Notes: generated by a model not told the origin, from the sequence alone. A stretch of DNA of 64,000 nucleotides from Sphingomonas sp. Leaf9 (GCF_001421355.1 NZ_LMKC01000004.1:62001-126000); one strand, 5' to 3'; shown: positions 42,411 to 52,193, numbered from the stretch's first letter. Program-made: numbers and translations.

Positions 42411-42476
42411 GGGCCTCGCCGGAATGATGGGTGGGCACGGTCGCCCGATTTGGTTTCTTTCGTAACTATCGTTAGG

Positions 42477-42496
42477 CTCTCCCGAAAATAGGAGAG
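42477..42496 (+). promoter_or_regulatory. Hairpin sequestering the ribosome site of the PLP enzyme
   Basis: CTCTCC pairs with GGAGAG around an 8-base A-rich loop, and the GGAGAG is the ribosome site of the GTG start at 42503. The small stem could dampen translation; there is no wider riboswitch fold in the short leader. Confidence 0.35.
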
Positions 42497-42502
42497 ATTC
42501 GC

Positions 42503-43822
42503 GTGACCGACGAAACCGAAGCCGACCTGACCGGCGTTCCCCCGCGCCGCCGCCCCAAGCCCCCGGTCGATACCGTCGGCGGCCGCCGGCTGAAGCCCGC
42601 GACGCTGATGATGGGCCATGGCTATGACCCGGTACTGTCCGAAGGATCGTTGAAACCGCCGATCTTCGCGACCTCGACCTATGTCTTTCCCAACGCGGCG
42701 GCGGGCAAGCGCCATTTTGAGGGCGTGACCGGCAAGCGTCCGGGCGGGGCGGAAGGTCTTGTCTATTCGCGCTTCAACGGCCCGAACCAGGAAATCCTCG
42801 AAGATCGCCTCGGCGTCTGGGAAGCCGCCGAAGACGCGCTGGTGTTCTCCAGCGGCATGTCGGCGATCGCCACGCTGTTCCTGTCGATGGTCCAGCCCGG
42901 TGACACGATCATCCATTCCGGCCCGCTCTATGCCGCGACCGAAACGCTGATCGGTCGCGTGCTCGGCCGCTTCGGAGTCAAGTATTTCGACTTCCCCGCC
43001 GGCGCGACGCAGGGCGAGATCGAAGCGGTGCTGCGCCAGGCCGAGGGCCGCGTCCCGCTGATCTACCTCGAAAGCCCGGCGAACCCGACCAACGCGCTGG
43101 TCGATATCGAAGCGGTCGCGGCCGCCCGCGACGCGGTGTTCGGCACCGGCGACGACAAGCCGCCGATCGCGATCGACAACACCTTCCTCGGGCCGTTGTG
43201 GCAACAACCGCTGCAACATGGTGCCGATCTGGTCGTCTATTCGCTGACCAAATATGCCGGCGGGCATAGCGATCTGGTCGCGGGCGGCGTGCTGGGGTCG
43301 AAGGCGCACATCAACACCATCCGGTCGATGCGCAACACGATCGGCACGATCTGCGACCCGAACACCGCGTGGATGCTGCTCCGCTCGCTGGAGACGCTCG
43401 AACTGCGCATGAGCCGCGCGGGCGAGAATGCGGAAAAGGTCTGCGCCTTCCTCCGCGACCATCCCAAGGTCGAACGCGTCGGCTATCTCGGCTTCCTGAA
43501 GGATGCGAAGGGCATGGAGCGGCAGGCCGACATCTATGCCCGCCACTGCACCGGCGGCGGATCGACCTTCTCGCTCTACCTGAACGGCGGCGAGCGCGAG
43601 GCGTTCGCGTTCCTCGATGCGCTGGTCATCGCCAAGCTGGCAGTGAGCCTGGGCGGAACCGAGACGCTGGCCAGCCATCCGGCGGGGATGACGCACCTTT
43701 CGGTGCCCGATGCGCGCAAGGCGGCGCTGGGGATTACCGACAACCTCGTGCGCATCTCGATCGGGGTCGAGGACGCCGACGACCTGATCGCCGATTTCGA
43801 ACAGGCACTGGCAGCAATCTGA
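42503..43822 (+). CDS. Cys/Met metabolism PLP enzyme (cystathionine gamma-synthase family)
   Basis: 439 residues of the Cys/Met PLP family, longer than MetB by a charged leader of about 30 residues. PLP features: [19 protein letters not shown], the [12 protein letters not shown] glycine loop, [19 protein letters not shown] and the Schiff-base Lys250 in [16 protein letters not shown]. The family covers cystathionine gamma-synthase, gamma-lyase and methionine gamma-lyase; the exact reaction is not decidable by eye. The GTG start at 42503 follows AGGAGA. It stands between pgeF and tgt, separate from both operons. Confidence 0.9.
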   Translation: MTDETEADLTGVPPRRRPKPPVDTVGGRRLKPATLMMGHGYDPVLSEGSLKPPIFATSTYVFPNAAAGKRHFEGVTGKRPGGAEGLVYSRFNGPNQEILEDRLGVWEAAEDALVFSSGMSAIATLFLSMVQPGDTIIHSGPLYAATETLIGRVLGRFGVKYFDFPAGATQGEIEAVLRQAEGRVPLIYLESPANPTNALVDIEAVAAARDAVFGTGDDKPPIAIDNTFLGPLWQQPLQHGADLVVYSLTKYAGGHSDLVAGGVLGSKAHINTIRSMRNTIGTICDPNTAWMLLRSLETLELRMSRAGENAEKVCAFLRDHPKVERVGYLGFLKDAKGMERQADIYARHCTGGGSTFSLYLNGGEREAFAFLDALVIAKLAVSLGGTETLASHPAGMTHLSVPDARKAALGITDNLVRISIGVEDADDLIADFEQALAAI

Positions 43823-43829
43823 TCGAACG

Positions 43830-43854
43830 ATCCTCCCCGCTCCGCGGGGAGGAT
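43830..43854. terminator. Hairpin ATCCTCCCCGC-TCC-GCGGGGAGGAT
   Basis: Perfect 11-base arms with a 3-base loop, 8 bp after the PLP enzyme stop and before tgt. It resembles the first hairpin of a family A repeat. No long T run, but the position suits termination or attenuation. Confidence 0.55.
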
Positions 43855-43884
43855 CTTGAGTCGACAGCGGAGAGAACGTCCGGC

Positions 43885-45033
43885 ATGACCGCTCGCCTTA
43901 TGCCGCCCCGTTTCGCCTTCACCGTCACCGCCACGTCCGGCCGCGCCCGCACCGGCACCATCGCCATGCAGCGTGGCGAGATCCGCACGCCCGCCTTCAT
44001 GCCGGTCGGCACCGCCGCCACCGTGAAGGCGATGAAGCCGCAGGACGTGCGCGCGTCGGGGGCCGATATCCTGCTCGGCAACACCTATCACCTGATGCTG
44101 CGCCCCAGCGCCGAGCGCGTCGCGCGGCTGGGGGGCCTGCACAAGTTCATGGGCTGGGACCGTCCGATCCTGACCGACAGCGGCGGGTATCAGGTGATGA
44201 GCCTGTCCGAACTGACCAAGCGATCGGAGGATGGCGTCGAATTCAAAAGCCATCTCGACGGCACGCGTCATTTGATGAGCCCCGAACGCTCGATGGAAAT
44301 CCAGCGGCTGCTCGGCTCCGATATCGTGATGGCATTCGACGAACTGGTCCCGACCACCTCGACCCGCGAGGTACAGGCCAAGGCGATGGAACGCTCGATG
44401 CGCTGGGCGCGCCGCAGCCGCGCCGGCTTCGATTCGGGCGAGGAACACGCATCGCGCGCCGCGCTGTTCGGTATCCAGCAGGGCGCGCTCGACGAAGGCT
44501 TGCGCAAGGCCTCCGCCGACGCACTGATCGACATCGGCTTCGACGGCTATGCGGTCGGTGGCCTCGCGGTGGGGGAAGGGCAGGCGGCGATGTTCGGCGT
44601 GCTCGACTATGCGCCGCAGCAGCTGCCGGTGGACAAGCCCCGCTATCTGATGGGCGTCGGCAAGCCCGACGATATCGTCGGCGCGGTGGAGCGCGGCATC
44701 GACATGTTCGACTGCGTGCTGCCCACCCGGTCGGGCCGCACCGGACAGGCGTTCACCCGTTCAGGCCCGATCAACATCCGCAACGCCAAATTTGCCGAGG
44801 ATCTGGGCCCGGTCGACCCCGACTGCGCCTGCCCGGTGTGCCACGGCCACAGCCGCGCCTATCTCCACCATCTCGTCCGCGCGGGCGAGATTCTGGGGGC
44901 GATGCTGATGACCGAGCATAACCTGTATTTCTATCAGGCGCTGATGGCCGACCTGCGCGCGGCGATCGCGAACGATACGCTTGCCGGTTTTGCCGACGAT
45001 TTCCGGGCACGCTACAACGCCCCCAAGCATTGA
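43885..45033 (+). CDS. tgt: tRNA-guanine transglycosylase
   Basis: 382 residues, usual Tgt length. Motifs: [45 protein letters not shown] (nucleophile region), [28 protein letters not shown] and the zinc site [17 protein letters not shown]. It replaces guanine-34 with preQ1 in tRNA Asp/Asn/His/Tyr for queuosine. Other queuosine genes are not in the window. The start at 43885 is the first ATG; MPPRF at 43900 is an alternative. A small membrane protein gene follows after 23 bp. Confidence 0.97.
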   Translation: MTARLMPPRFAFTVTATSGRARTGTIAMQRGEIRTPAFMPVGTAATVKAMKPQDVRASGADILLGNTYHLMLRPSAERVARLGGLHKFMGWDRPILTDSGGYQVMSLSELTKRSEDGVEFKSHLDGTRHLMSPERSMEIQRLLGSDIVMAFDELVPTTSTREVQAKAMERSMRWARRSRAGFDSGEEHASRAALFGIQQGALDEGLRKASADALIDIGFDGYAVGGLAVGEGQAAMFGVLDYAPQQLPVDKPRYLMGVGKPDDIVGAVERGIDMFDCVLPTRSGRTGQAFTRSGPINIRNAKFAEDLGPVDPDCACPVCHGHSRAYLHHLVRAGEILGAMLMTEHNLYFYQALMADLRAAIANDTLAGFADDFRARYNAPKH

Positions 45034-45056
45034 ACCCCGGCAAGAGGGAGAGGATT

Positions 45057-45251
45057 ATGACCGACAAGACCGACCTGAACGAAGTGACCGCCGCCGCCAA
45101 GGAAGTGAAGCGCGTCGCCGACGCCGCCGCCGACACCCGGCAGCCGTCCAAGGGACAGGGCTGGCCGGTGGTGCCGATCAGCATCGGCATCGGGTCCGCC
45201 GCGCTTGCCGCCGCGCTGCTCTATGCCAATTCGGGGCGCAAGAAGGGCTGA
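45057..45251 (+). CDS. Small membrane-anchored hypothetical protein
   Basis: 64 residues with a charged helical N-terminal half (MTDKTDLNEVTAAAKEVKRV) and one membrane helix (PISIGIGSAALAAALLYA) ending in NSGRKKG. GGGAGAGG precedes the ATG at 45057, which is preferred over 45030 in the tgt overlap. It follows tgt by 23 bp on the same strand and is probably in its operon. No function known. Confidence 0.8.
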   Translation: MTDKTDLNEVTAAAKEVKRVADAAADTRQPSKGQGWPVVPISIGIGSAALAAALLYANSGRKKG

Positions 45252-45362
45252 TACCGGGCGGGGCGCCGGCGAAGCGCCCCCTTCGTAACCGATGATACGT
45301 TGACACTCCGGGGGGATGCGGCCCACACCTTGCCGCATCATCCGTTCCGGAGAATGTCCCCC

Positions 45363-48209
45363 ATGCGTTTCGGCCTTGCGCTGCTGATCTCGACCGCCCT
45401 GCTTAGCCCGGCCCATGCGCAGCAGCGCCCCGCCCCGGCGGCCCCCGCCGCCAGCGCGACCGTGCCGCCGATCGCCTATACCGAACGCACGCTCGCCAAC
45501 GGCCTGCGCGTCTATGCCATCCGCGATACCTCCAGCGCGAACGTATCGGTGCAGGTGTGGTACGATGTCGGGTCGAAGGACGATCCCGCCGGCCGGTCGG
45601 GCTTTGCGCACATGTTCGAACACCTGATGTTCAAGGCGACGCGCAACCTGGTGCCCGAACAGCTCGACCGGCTGACCGAGGATGTCGGCGGGTACAACAA
45701 CGCATCGACCGCCGACGACTACACCAATTATTACGAGGTGGTGCCCGCCAACCACCTGCAGCGGCTGCTGTTCGCCGAGGCCGACCGGATGGCGACGCTG
45801 GTCGTCGATCCCAAGACCTTCGCGTCGGAGCGCGAGGTCGTGAAGGAGGAATTGCGCAGCCGCATCCTCGCCCAACCCTATGGCAAGCTGTTTGGCCTGT
45901 ACGCGCCGATGGTGTCGTACAGCCGCCACCCCTATGCCCGACCGGGCATCGGATCGATCGCCGATCTGGATGCGGCGACGATCGACGATATCCGCGCGTT
46001 CCACGCGACCTATTACCGGCCCGACAATGCGGTGCTGGTCGTCGCGGGCAATTTCGATCCCGCGCAGCTGAACCGCTGGGTCGACCAGTATTTCACGCCG
46101 ATCGCGAAACCGAACCGCCCGATCCCGCGTGTGACCGTCGACGAACCGGTCCGCCAGCAACCGGTGACGAAGACGGTGTACGAAGCGAACACGCCGCTGC
46201 CCGCGATCCTCATCAGCTATCCGCTGCCGCCCGCCAACCATCCCGACCAGGCGGCGCTGAAGGTCCTCGACGCGATCCTGTCGGGCGGCGACAATTCGCG
46301 GTTGCACCAGAGCCTTGTCTATCGCGACCAGATCGCGCAGGATGTCGGCGTGCAGCTGGATGCGAAGCAGGGTCCGGGCATGCTGTCGCTCTATGCGATC
46401 CTGGCGGGCGGCAAGTCGGTGGCGGACGGCGAAGCGGCCCTGAAGCGCGAGGTCGCGAGCATCATCGCCACCCCGCCGACCGCAGCCGAACTGGCCGAGG
46501 CGAAGAACGAGATCACCACCGCCGAACTGCTCTCGCGCGAGACGGCGGAAGGAAAGGCGTCGGCGCTCGCTCAGGGCGTGATCGTCGAGCGTGACCCGCA
46601 AGCCGCCGACAAGGCACTGGCGGCGATCGGCCGCGTCACCGCCGCCGACGTACAGCGCGTGGCGAAGACGTGGCTCGCCGCCAGCCGCGCCGCCACCGTC
46701 CGCTACCTGCCCGATACGCCCAAGCCGGCGGGTGCGGCCAGCGACATGATCGCAGTCGCCAACAGCGTGGTCACCGCCCCGCTGGCCGTGCCGCCGGGCA
46801 TCACGATCCACACGCCCGCCGCAGAGGGCCAGCGCATCCTGCCGCCCGCGCCGGCTGCGCCGGTACAGGTCGCGATTCCGGTGCCGGTCGAACGCCGCCT
46901 GCCCAACGGCATGCGCGTCGTGCTGGTCGAAAAGCGCGGGGTGCCGGTCGTCACCGCCGCACTGGTCGCGGGCGGCGGGGCCGCCGCCGATCCCGACAAC
47001 CGTGCCGGGGTGGGCGAACTCACCGCCGGGCTGCTGACGCAAGGGACCAAGACGCGTTCGGCGACCGAAATCGCGCGCGCGGTCGAATCGCTCGGCGGCA
47101 GCATCGGCAGCGGCGCGGGCTGGGATTCGCAGAACGTCACGCTGACGGTCGGGTCGGCGCAGGTGGCACCGGCGCTCGGCATCCTCGCCGACGTCGCGCG
47201 CAATCCGGCGTTTGCCCAAGGTGAGATCGACCGGCTGCGCACGCGGACGATCGATGGCGTCAGCGTCGCGCTGACCGATCCGGGGCAGCTGTCGAACCTC
47301 GTCGCCGATCGCGCGGTGTTCGGCGGCGCACCGTACGGCCACCCGGCCAGCGGCACGCCGACCACGCTGAAGGCGATCACCCGCGCCGACATCACCGCCG
47401 CCTATGCCCGCGCATGGCAGCCGGAGCAGACGACGCTGGTGCTGGTCGGCGACATTACGCCGGATGCGGGCATGCAGTTGGCGACGCAGCTGTTCGGCGA
47501 CTGGCGCGGACAGCCGCAAGCGACGCCGTCCCGCCTGCCGGAGGTCGCACCGCCCGCCCCGCGCGTGATCCTCGTCGATATGCCGGGTGCCGGACAGGCC
47601 GGCGTGGTCGTCGCCCGGCCGGGTATCGCCCGCAGCGACGCGGCCTATTTCCCCGCCGCCGTCGCCAATGCAACGCTGGGCGTCGGCTTTTCGTCGCGGC
47701 TGAACCAGGAAATCCGCATCAAGCGCGGACTGGCCTACGGCGCCCGATCCGAACTGGACGCGCGCCGCAATGGCGGCGCGGTCGGCGCGTCGACCCAGAC
47801 CAAGAACCCGTCCGCGCCGGAGGTGGTGAAGATCATCACCGACGAGATGCGCCGCATGGGTGCCGAACCCGCCCCGGAAGCCGAACTGGCGACGCGCAAG
47901 GCGGTGCTGACCGGCAATTTCGGCCGCACCATCGAACGCACCAGCGGCATCGCGGGCACGATCGTCACCTATGTATCGGACGGCGTGCCGCTGGCGCGCA
48001 TCGCGACCTTCCTCCCCTCGATCGAGGCGGTCGGACCGGCGGCGGTGCAGCAGGCGGCGGCGAAGGTCATGGACCCGAAGGCGGCAAGCATCGTCGTGGT
48101 CGGCGATGCGAAGCAGTTCCTCGAACCGCTCCGCGCCGCCTATCCGCAGCTGGTGGTGATCCCGGCGGCATCGATCGATCTGAGCCGCGCGGACCTGGGG
48201 GTGAAGTAA
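45363..48209 (+). CDS. M16 family zinc peptidase, two-domain (pitrilysin-like), secreted
   Basis: 948 residues with a signal peptide (MRFGLALLISTALLSPAHA). The N-terminal half has the inverted zinc motif HMFEH (H83, E86, H87) and the distal Glu in EREVVKEELRSR (about E163), so it is catalytically complete. The second half (from about 505, RRLPNGMRVVLVEKRGVPVV) is an M16 repeat without HxxEH, the inactive partner domain, all in one chain. It degrades peptides in the periplasm or at the outer membrane. GGAG is 10 bases before the ATG at 45363; the ATG at 45354 is too close. Confidence 0.94.
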   Translation: MRFGLALLISTALLSPAHAQQRPAPAAPAASATVPPIAYTERTLANGLRVYAIRDTSSANVSVQVWYDVGSKDDPAGRSGFAHMFEHLMFKATRNLVPEQLDRLTEDVGGYNNASTADDYTNYYEVVPANHLQRLLFAEADRMATLVVDPKTFASEREVVKEELRSRILAQPYGKLFGLYAPMVSYSRHPYARPGIGSIADLDAATIDDIRAFHATYYRPDNAVLVVAGNFDPAQLNRWVDQYFTPIAKPNRPIPRVTVDEPVRQQPVTKTVYEANTPLPAILISYPLPPANHPDQAALKVLDAILSGGDNSRLHQSLVYRDQIAQDVGVQLDAKQGPGMLSLYAILAGGKSVADGEAALKREVASIIATPPTAAELAEAKNEITTAELLSRETAEGKASALAQGVIVERDPQAADKALAAIGRVTAADVQRVAKTWLAASRAATVRYLPDTPKPAGAASDMIAVANSVVTAPLAVPPGITIHTPAAEGQRILPPAPAAPVQVAIPVPVERRLPNGMRVVLVEKRGVPVVTAALVAGGGAAADPDNRAGVGELTAGLLTQGTKTRSATEIARAVESLGGSIGSGAGWDSQNVTLTVGSAQVAPALGILADVARNPAFAQGEIDRLRTRTIDGVSVALTDPGQLSNLVADRAVFGGAPYGHPASGTPTTLKAITRADITAAYARAWQPEQTTLVLVGDITPDAGMQLATQLFGDWRGQPQATPSRLPEVAPPAPRVILVDMPGAGQAGVVVARPGIARSDAAYFPAAVANATLGVGFSSRLNQEIRIKRGLAYGARSELDARRNGGAVGASTQTKNPSAPEVVKIITDEMRRMGAEPAPEAELATRKAVLTGNFGRTIERTSGIAGTIVTYVSDGVPLARIATFLPSIEAVGPAAVQQAAAKVMDPKAASIVVVGDAKQFLEPLRAAYPQLVVIPAASIDLSRADLGVK

Positions 48210-48217
48210 AACGCTCT

Positions 48218-48304
48218 CGTCACCCCGGACTTGATCCGGGGTCCCGCTTCTCCTTCTTCGACGGTCGTTAAGAAGCGGGACCCCGGGTCAAGCCCGGGGT
48301 GACG
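48218..48304. repeat. Intergenic palindromic repeat, family B
   Basis: CGTCACCCCGGACTTGATCC with inner GGGGTCCCGCTTC, a short A/T-rich loop, then AGAAGCGGGACCCCGGGT and CAAGCCCGGGGTGACG. It lies 8 bp after the M16 stop and before the SleB gene and likely terminates the former. Best-preserved copy in the window. Confidence 0.85.
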
Positions 48305-48373
48305 GGATAGGTTTCCGTTAACCCATCCCAAATCTTGCGACTTTCGACACCTTTTCCGGCTAGGTCCTGCGAC

Positions 48374-49351
48374 ATGGCGGCCCTCCCCCCCCTCAACCGG
48401 CGCACGCGCAGGATCGCCGGTGCAGCCCTGCTGCTGATCGTCGGCGGGGCGATCGCCGTGCGGGCGGGGATCGCCGCGCGTGACCATCGCGATCCGCCCG
48501 CGCCGCCGCCGGCCGCCGCCACCGGATACGAAGCCGACGACCATTTCCCGGGCGCAGCGCAGCTGCTGGCCGACGCGCCGGTACGGCGGGGAGAGACCGG
48601 CACCGCGCCGCTCCCTGCGCTCCCGGCGAATGTCGACGCCGATGTCGGCGACGCCTCGATCCAGCCGGCGCGGCCGTTCGTGCTGCGCGGCAGCCAGCTC
48701 GACCGGGCGCGCGCGCTGCAATGCCTGACCACCGCCATCTATTACGAGGCCGGCAACGAACCCGATGCCGGGCAGCGCGCGGTGGCGCAGGTCGTGCTGA
48801 ACCGCGTGCGCCATCCCGCCTTTCCCGCCACCGTGTGCGGCGTGGTGTTCCAGGGGTCGGATCGGCCGGTCTGCCAGTTCAGCTTTGCGTGCGACGGAGC
48901 GATGGCGCGGGTGCCGGCGCCATCGGTCTGGCTGCGGTCGCGCCGGGTCGCCGCGCGCGCGCTGTCGGGCGACGTGTTCGCACCGGTGGGGCTGGCGACA
49001 CATTACCACACCTATGCCGTTACCCCGTCGTGGAACCGCGCGCTGGTGATGACCGGCGTGTTCGGCGCGCATTTCTTCCATCGGTGGAAGGGGTGGTGGG
49101 GCACCCCCGCCGCGTTCAGCGACCGCTATATCGGCATGGAGCCGATGCCGGGACCGCTGCGCCCCCTGCCCGCGCCATCGACGCCAGAAGCCGTCGTGCC
49201 AGTGCAGACCATGCCGCTAATGCCCGCGCCGGTCGTCGCGCCGCCGATGCCCGCCGCCAGCCCGACACCCCTGCCCGAGCCGAAGGACACGCTGCCCCCG
49301 GAATCGCAGGTGCTCGACAAGTGGAAGGATTCGGGCAAGCCGCTGCGGTAG
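48374..49351 (+). CDS. Cell wall hydrolase, SleB/CwlJ family
   Basis: 325 residues. One N-terminal membrane helix (IAGAALLLIVGGAIAVRAG), a linker, then the SleB catalytic domain at about 120-235 (LTTAIYYEAGNEPDAGQRAV, VVLNRVRHPAFPATVCGVVF, CQFSFACDG, THYHTYAVTPSW) with the catalytic Glu in YYEAGNE. The C-terminus is Pro-rich (about 255-310). Family members are lytic enzymes acting on peptidoglycan; here it is anchored with the domain in the periplasm. The ATG at 48374 is preferred as the basic leader precedes the helix. gshB follows after 68 bp. Confidence 0.9.
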   Translation: MAALPPLNRRTRRIAGAALLLIVGGAIAVRAGIAARDHRDPPAPPPAAATGYEADDHFPGAAQLLADAPVRRGETGTAPLPALPANVDADVGDASIQPARPFVLRGSQLDRARALQCLTTAIYYEAGNEPDAGQRAVAQVVLNRVRHPAFPATVCGVVFQGSDRPVCQFSFACDGAMARVPAPSVWLRSRRVAARALSGDVFAPVGLATHYHTYAVTPSWNRALVMTGVFGAHFFHRWKGWWGTPAAFSDRYIGMEPMPGPLRPLPAPSTPEAVVPVQTMPLMPAPVVAPPMPAASPTPLPEPKDTLPPESQVLDKWKDSGKPLR

Positions 49352-49419
49352 GTCGCTCCCCCCGTGACTTTCCCCCGCCAGCCCCCTACCTGATCGGCAA
49401 CCAACCGGAGTGTGCCCCC

Positions 49420-50373
49420 ATGTCGCTGACCGTCGCCGTCCAGATGGACCCCCTTGCCGGCATCAACATCGCGGGCGATTCGACCTTTGCGCTGATGCTG
49501 TCGGCGCAGGCGCGCGGGCACCGGCTGTTCCATTATGCGCCCGAGGACCTCAACCAGTCGGGCGACCGGGTATGGACCCGTGCCCATCCGGTCACGGTAC
49601 AGCGCGTCGTCGGCGATCACTTCGCGTTCGGGGAGCCGGTCAGCCTCGATCTGGGCGAGCAGGCCGATGTCGTGCTGATGCGGCAGGACCCGCCCTTCGA
49701 CCTCGGCTACATCACCGCGACGCATCTGCTGGAGCGGATCAGCGACCGGACTTTGGTGGTCAACGACCCGGCATCGGTGCGCAATGCGCCCGAAAAGCTG
49801 TTCGTGCTGGACTATCAGCGCTTCATGCCGCCCACCCTCATCACCCGCTCGGTCGACGAAGCGCGCAATTTCCTGAACGAACATGGCTCGATCGTGGTGA
49901 AGCCGCTGCACGGCAATGGCGGCAAGGCGATCTTCAAGATCGATGCCGATGCGCAGAACCTGTCGTCGCTGATCGAGGTGTTCAACACCGCGTACCGCGA
50001 ACCGCATATGGTCCAGGCGTTCCTGCCGGCGGTGGCAAAGGGTGACAAGCGCATCGTGCTGGTCGATGGCGAGGTCGCGGGCGCGGTCAACCGCCTGCCC
50101 GGCGCGGGCGAGATCCGATCGAACCTGGCGGTCGGCGGCACCGCGGCCAAGACCGAGCTGACCGACAAGGAACGCGAAATCTGTGCCGCGCTGGGGCCGG
50201 AACTGAAGCGGCGCGGGCTAATCTTCGTCGGGATCGACGTGATCGGCGGCGAATGGCTGACCGAGATCAACGTGACCTCACCCACCGGCATCGTCGCGAT
50301 CGAGAAGTTCGACGGGACCGACGTCGCCGGCATGATCTGGGACGCGATCGAGGCACGGGTGGCGGCGCGCTAA
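49420..50373 (+). CDS. gshB: Glutathione synthetase
   Basis: 317 residues, standard GshB length. Motifs: VAVQMDPLAGINIAGDSTFA, ERISDRTLVVNDPASVRNAP, EKLFVLDYQRFMPPTLIT, IVVKPLHGNGGKAIFKI (ATP-grasp) and EWLTEINVTSPTG. It joins gamma-Glu-Cys and Gly with ATP, the last step of glutathione synthesis, which supports the S-formylglutathione hydrolase at 28320. The ATG at 49420 follows CGGAG. A very long hairpin follows the stop. In many relatives gshB lies next to rsmI/yraN; here it is about 32 kb away. Confidence 0.97.
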   Translation: MSLTVAVQMDPLAGINIAGDSTFALMLSAQARGHRLFHYAPEDLNQSGDRVWTRAHPVTVQRVVGDHFAFGEPVSLDLGEQADVVLMRQDPPFDLGYITATHLLERISDRTLVVNDPASVRNAPEKLFVLDYQRFMPPTLITRSVDEARNFLNEHGSIVVKPLHGNGGKAIFKIDADAQNLSSLIEVFNTAYREPHMVQAFLPAVAKGDKRIVLVDGEVAGAVNRLPGAGEIRSNLAVGGTAAKTELTDKEREICAALGPELKRRGLIFVGIDVIGGEWLTEINVTSPTGIVAIEKFDGTDVAGMIWDAIEARVAAR

Positions 50374-50395
50374 GATTTGATCCGCTCACGCGGAT

Positions 50396-50478
50396 GCGGC
50401 ACCGGCCCGCTCCCCCCACCCGACCACCCAATCAGGATACGCTGTGGGTGGTCGGGTGGGGGAGCGGGCCGGTGCCGC
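50396..50478. repeat. Long near-perfect inverted repeat after gshB
   Basis: Left arm 50396-50430 and right arm 50445-50478 pair over about 34 bases with a single bulged C and a 14-base loop; ends are GCGGCACCGGCCCGC and GCGGGCCGGTGCCGC. A second small palindrome (GATCCAGC-AGC-GCTGGATC) follows at 50482-50500. It probably terminates gshB or shields the mRNA end. Confidence 0.75.
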
Positions 50479-50545
50479 GCTGATCCAGCAGCGCTGGATC
50501 AGACAATGAAGGCACGAAACCCCGCGCCGCACGTTCCCCATCCCC

Positions 50546-51151
50546 ATGACGACCTTCATCCTCGATGCGATCACGCGCGGTGGCTATCTCGGCATCTTCC
50601 TGCTGATGGCGCTGGAAAATGTGATTCCGCCGATCCCGTCGGAGGTCATCATGGGCCTGGGCGGCATGGCGGTGGCGCGCGGCGACATGGCGATGGTGCC
50701 GCTGCTGCTGTGGGGCACCGCCGGGACCACCGCCGGCAACTACTTCTGGTACGCGATCGGGCGGCGCTTCGGCTATCAGGGGCTGAAGCCGTTCGTCGAC
50801 CGCTGGGGCCGGTGGCTGACGGTCGAGTGGGAGGATGTGGAAAAGCTGCATCGCTTTTTCCGCAAACATGGCGGTGCCACGGTCTTCCTCTTCCGCTTCA
50901 TGCCGACGTTCCGCACCATGATCTCGCTGCCCGCGGGCATGGCGTGCATGCCGCGCTGGCGCTTCTTCCTCGCGACCTTCACCGGCAGCATCATCTGGAA
51001 TGCGGTGCTCGCCTATGCCGGGCTGTGGCTGGGGTCGAACTTCGAACAGCTCGACCATTATGTCGGGCCGGTCGCCATCGCGATGTCAGCGGCGATCGTG
51101 GTCGGCTATATCTACCGCGTCATCACGTGGAAGCCGCGCGCGCAGCGGTGA
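50546..51151 (+). CDS. DedA family membrane protein
   Basis: 201 residues, 5-6 helices. DedA signatures: FLLMALENVIPPIPSEVIM, GTTAGNYFWYAIGRRFGY (with the conserved G..YxxGR), FLFRFMPTFRTMISLPAGM and WNAVLAYAGLWLG. DedA proteins are inner-membrane lipid transporters/flippases of the C55-P and PE classes; the substrate here is unknown. It begins after the hairpins that follow gshB and is convergent with the phytase gene, 19 bp apart. Confidence 0.93.
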   Translation: MTTFILDAITRGGYLGIFLLMALENVIPPIPSEVIMGLGGMAVARGDMAMVPLLLWGTAGTTAGNYFWYAIGRRFGYQGLKPFVDRWGRWLTVEWEDVEKLHRFFRKHGGATVFLFRFMPTFRTMISLPAGMACMPRWRFFLATFTGSIIWNAVLAYAGLWLGSNFEQLDHYVGPVAIAMSAAIVVGYIYRVITWKPRAQR

Positions 51152-51170
51152 CTGCCGCGCGCGGGCCACG

Positions 51171-52193
51171 TCAGCGGAGCCGCAATGCCTTCAGCACGTC
51201 GGCCCACGACACATATTTGAAGTTCTGCGTGTCGGGCGCGTTGTCGCTGTCCTGCGCGACCATCAGCCCCTTTGGATATTTCGGCCCGAAATTGCCGGGG
51301 ATCAGCTCGATCCCGTCGGTCTCGCTGGTCCCGTCGATCGCGCCGCCACCGATGCGGAAGCGCCCGGCATAGGTGACGCCGGGCAGGCGGTAGAGCGTGT
51401 AGGCGTTGTCGCCCTGGCTGCTGGCAACCAGATAGCCGCCGTCGCGCCCGGCGGGGGCCAGCGCCAGCCCCTCGGCATCGGCGACCAGCGTCGTGCCGTC
51501 GACCGTCGCGATCGCGGTCCCCTCGACCGGGGCGGCGGGATCGGCGGCGAAGCGCCACAGTCCGACATCCTCCTCCGCAACATACAGGATGCCGGTGCGG
51601 TCATCGACCACGCAGCCCTCGGCCTGTGTCCCGACCTTCATCGACCGCACGGTGCGCACCACAGGCGTCGCGCCGGCCAGATCGATCGACACCTGGTCGA
51701 TTCGCCCGTCCTTCAGCACGACAAAGCCGAACAGCGCCTTGTCGCGTGCACGCGTCCACAGGCACATGCCATAGGCTTCACCCGCGCCGACCGGATACCG
51801 GCCCATCGGCACCAGCTTCTTCGCCACCGTGTCGAGCGTGAACAGCGCGAAATGCGCCTGGCGCTCGTCGGCCCGGTCGCTCGCCGCCGCGATCACCCGC
51901 CCGCCGATCTCGCGCAGGTCGACATTGTTGAGCCGTGCGGCAGGCGTGAAGCTCAGCCGCTTGCCCGACAGGTCGTACACATGGATGCCGGCCTTCTTGT
52001 CCGTCCCGATCACCAAGCTGGCGGCCGGATCACGCCGGTTGCGCCAGATGGCGGGATCGTCGGCGGCATCGGCGGCGGTGTCGACCGGATCGGTCTCCGC
52101 CACCGCCGCGACCTGTGATGCCATGGGAGCCGTAGTCGGCGGGGGCGTTACCGCACACCCGCCAAGCAACACCGCGAACGCTACCCGCCGCAT
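51171..52193 (-). CDS. Beta-propeller phytase, secreted
   Basis: 340 residues. A short signal or lipoprotein leader (MRRVAFAVLLGGC, Cys13 in a lipobox-like LLGGC). The propeller has typical phytase segments: DAADDPAIW, IGTDKKAGIHVYDLSGKRL, NNVDLREI, AEGCVVDDRTGILYVAEED and DTQNFKYVSWADV, with the many Asp residues that bind calcium and phosphate. It removes phosphates from phytate (calcium phytate). The start overlaps the stop of the upstream TonB receptor by one base, so both are one operon: receptor first, phytase second. Confidence 0.95.
   Translation of the reverse strand: MRRVAFAVLLGGCAVTPPPTTAPMASQVAAVAETDPVDTAADAADDPAIWRNRRDPAASLVIGTDKKAGIHVYDLSGKRLSFTPAARLNNVDLREIGGRVIAAASDRADERQAHFALFTLDTVAKKLVPMGRYPVGAGEAYGMCLWTRARDKALFGFVVLKDGRIDQVSIDLAGATPVVRTVRSMKVGTQAEGCVVDDRTGILYVAEEDVGLWRFAADPAAPVEGTAIATVDGTTLVADAEGLALAPAGRDGGYLVASSQGDNAYTLYRLPGVTYAGRFRIGGGAIDGTSETDGIELIPGNFGPKYPKGLMVAQDSDNAPDTQNFKYVSWADVLKALRLR

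Noticed and set aside
42411..42502. SAM-type riboswitch before the PLP enzyme
   Set aside because: The leader is under 95 bases and shows only a single small hairpin; no conserved core seen.
45012..47519. 835-residue minus-strand frame opposite the M16 peptidase
   Set aside because: Antisense shadow of the M16 gene; no motifs.
48305..48373. CtrA site TTAACCC before the SleB gene
   Set aside because: Half site only; too little information to claim.
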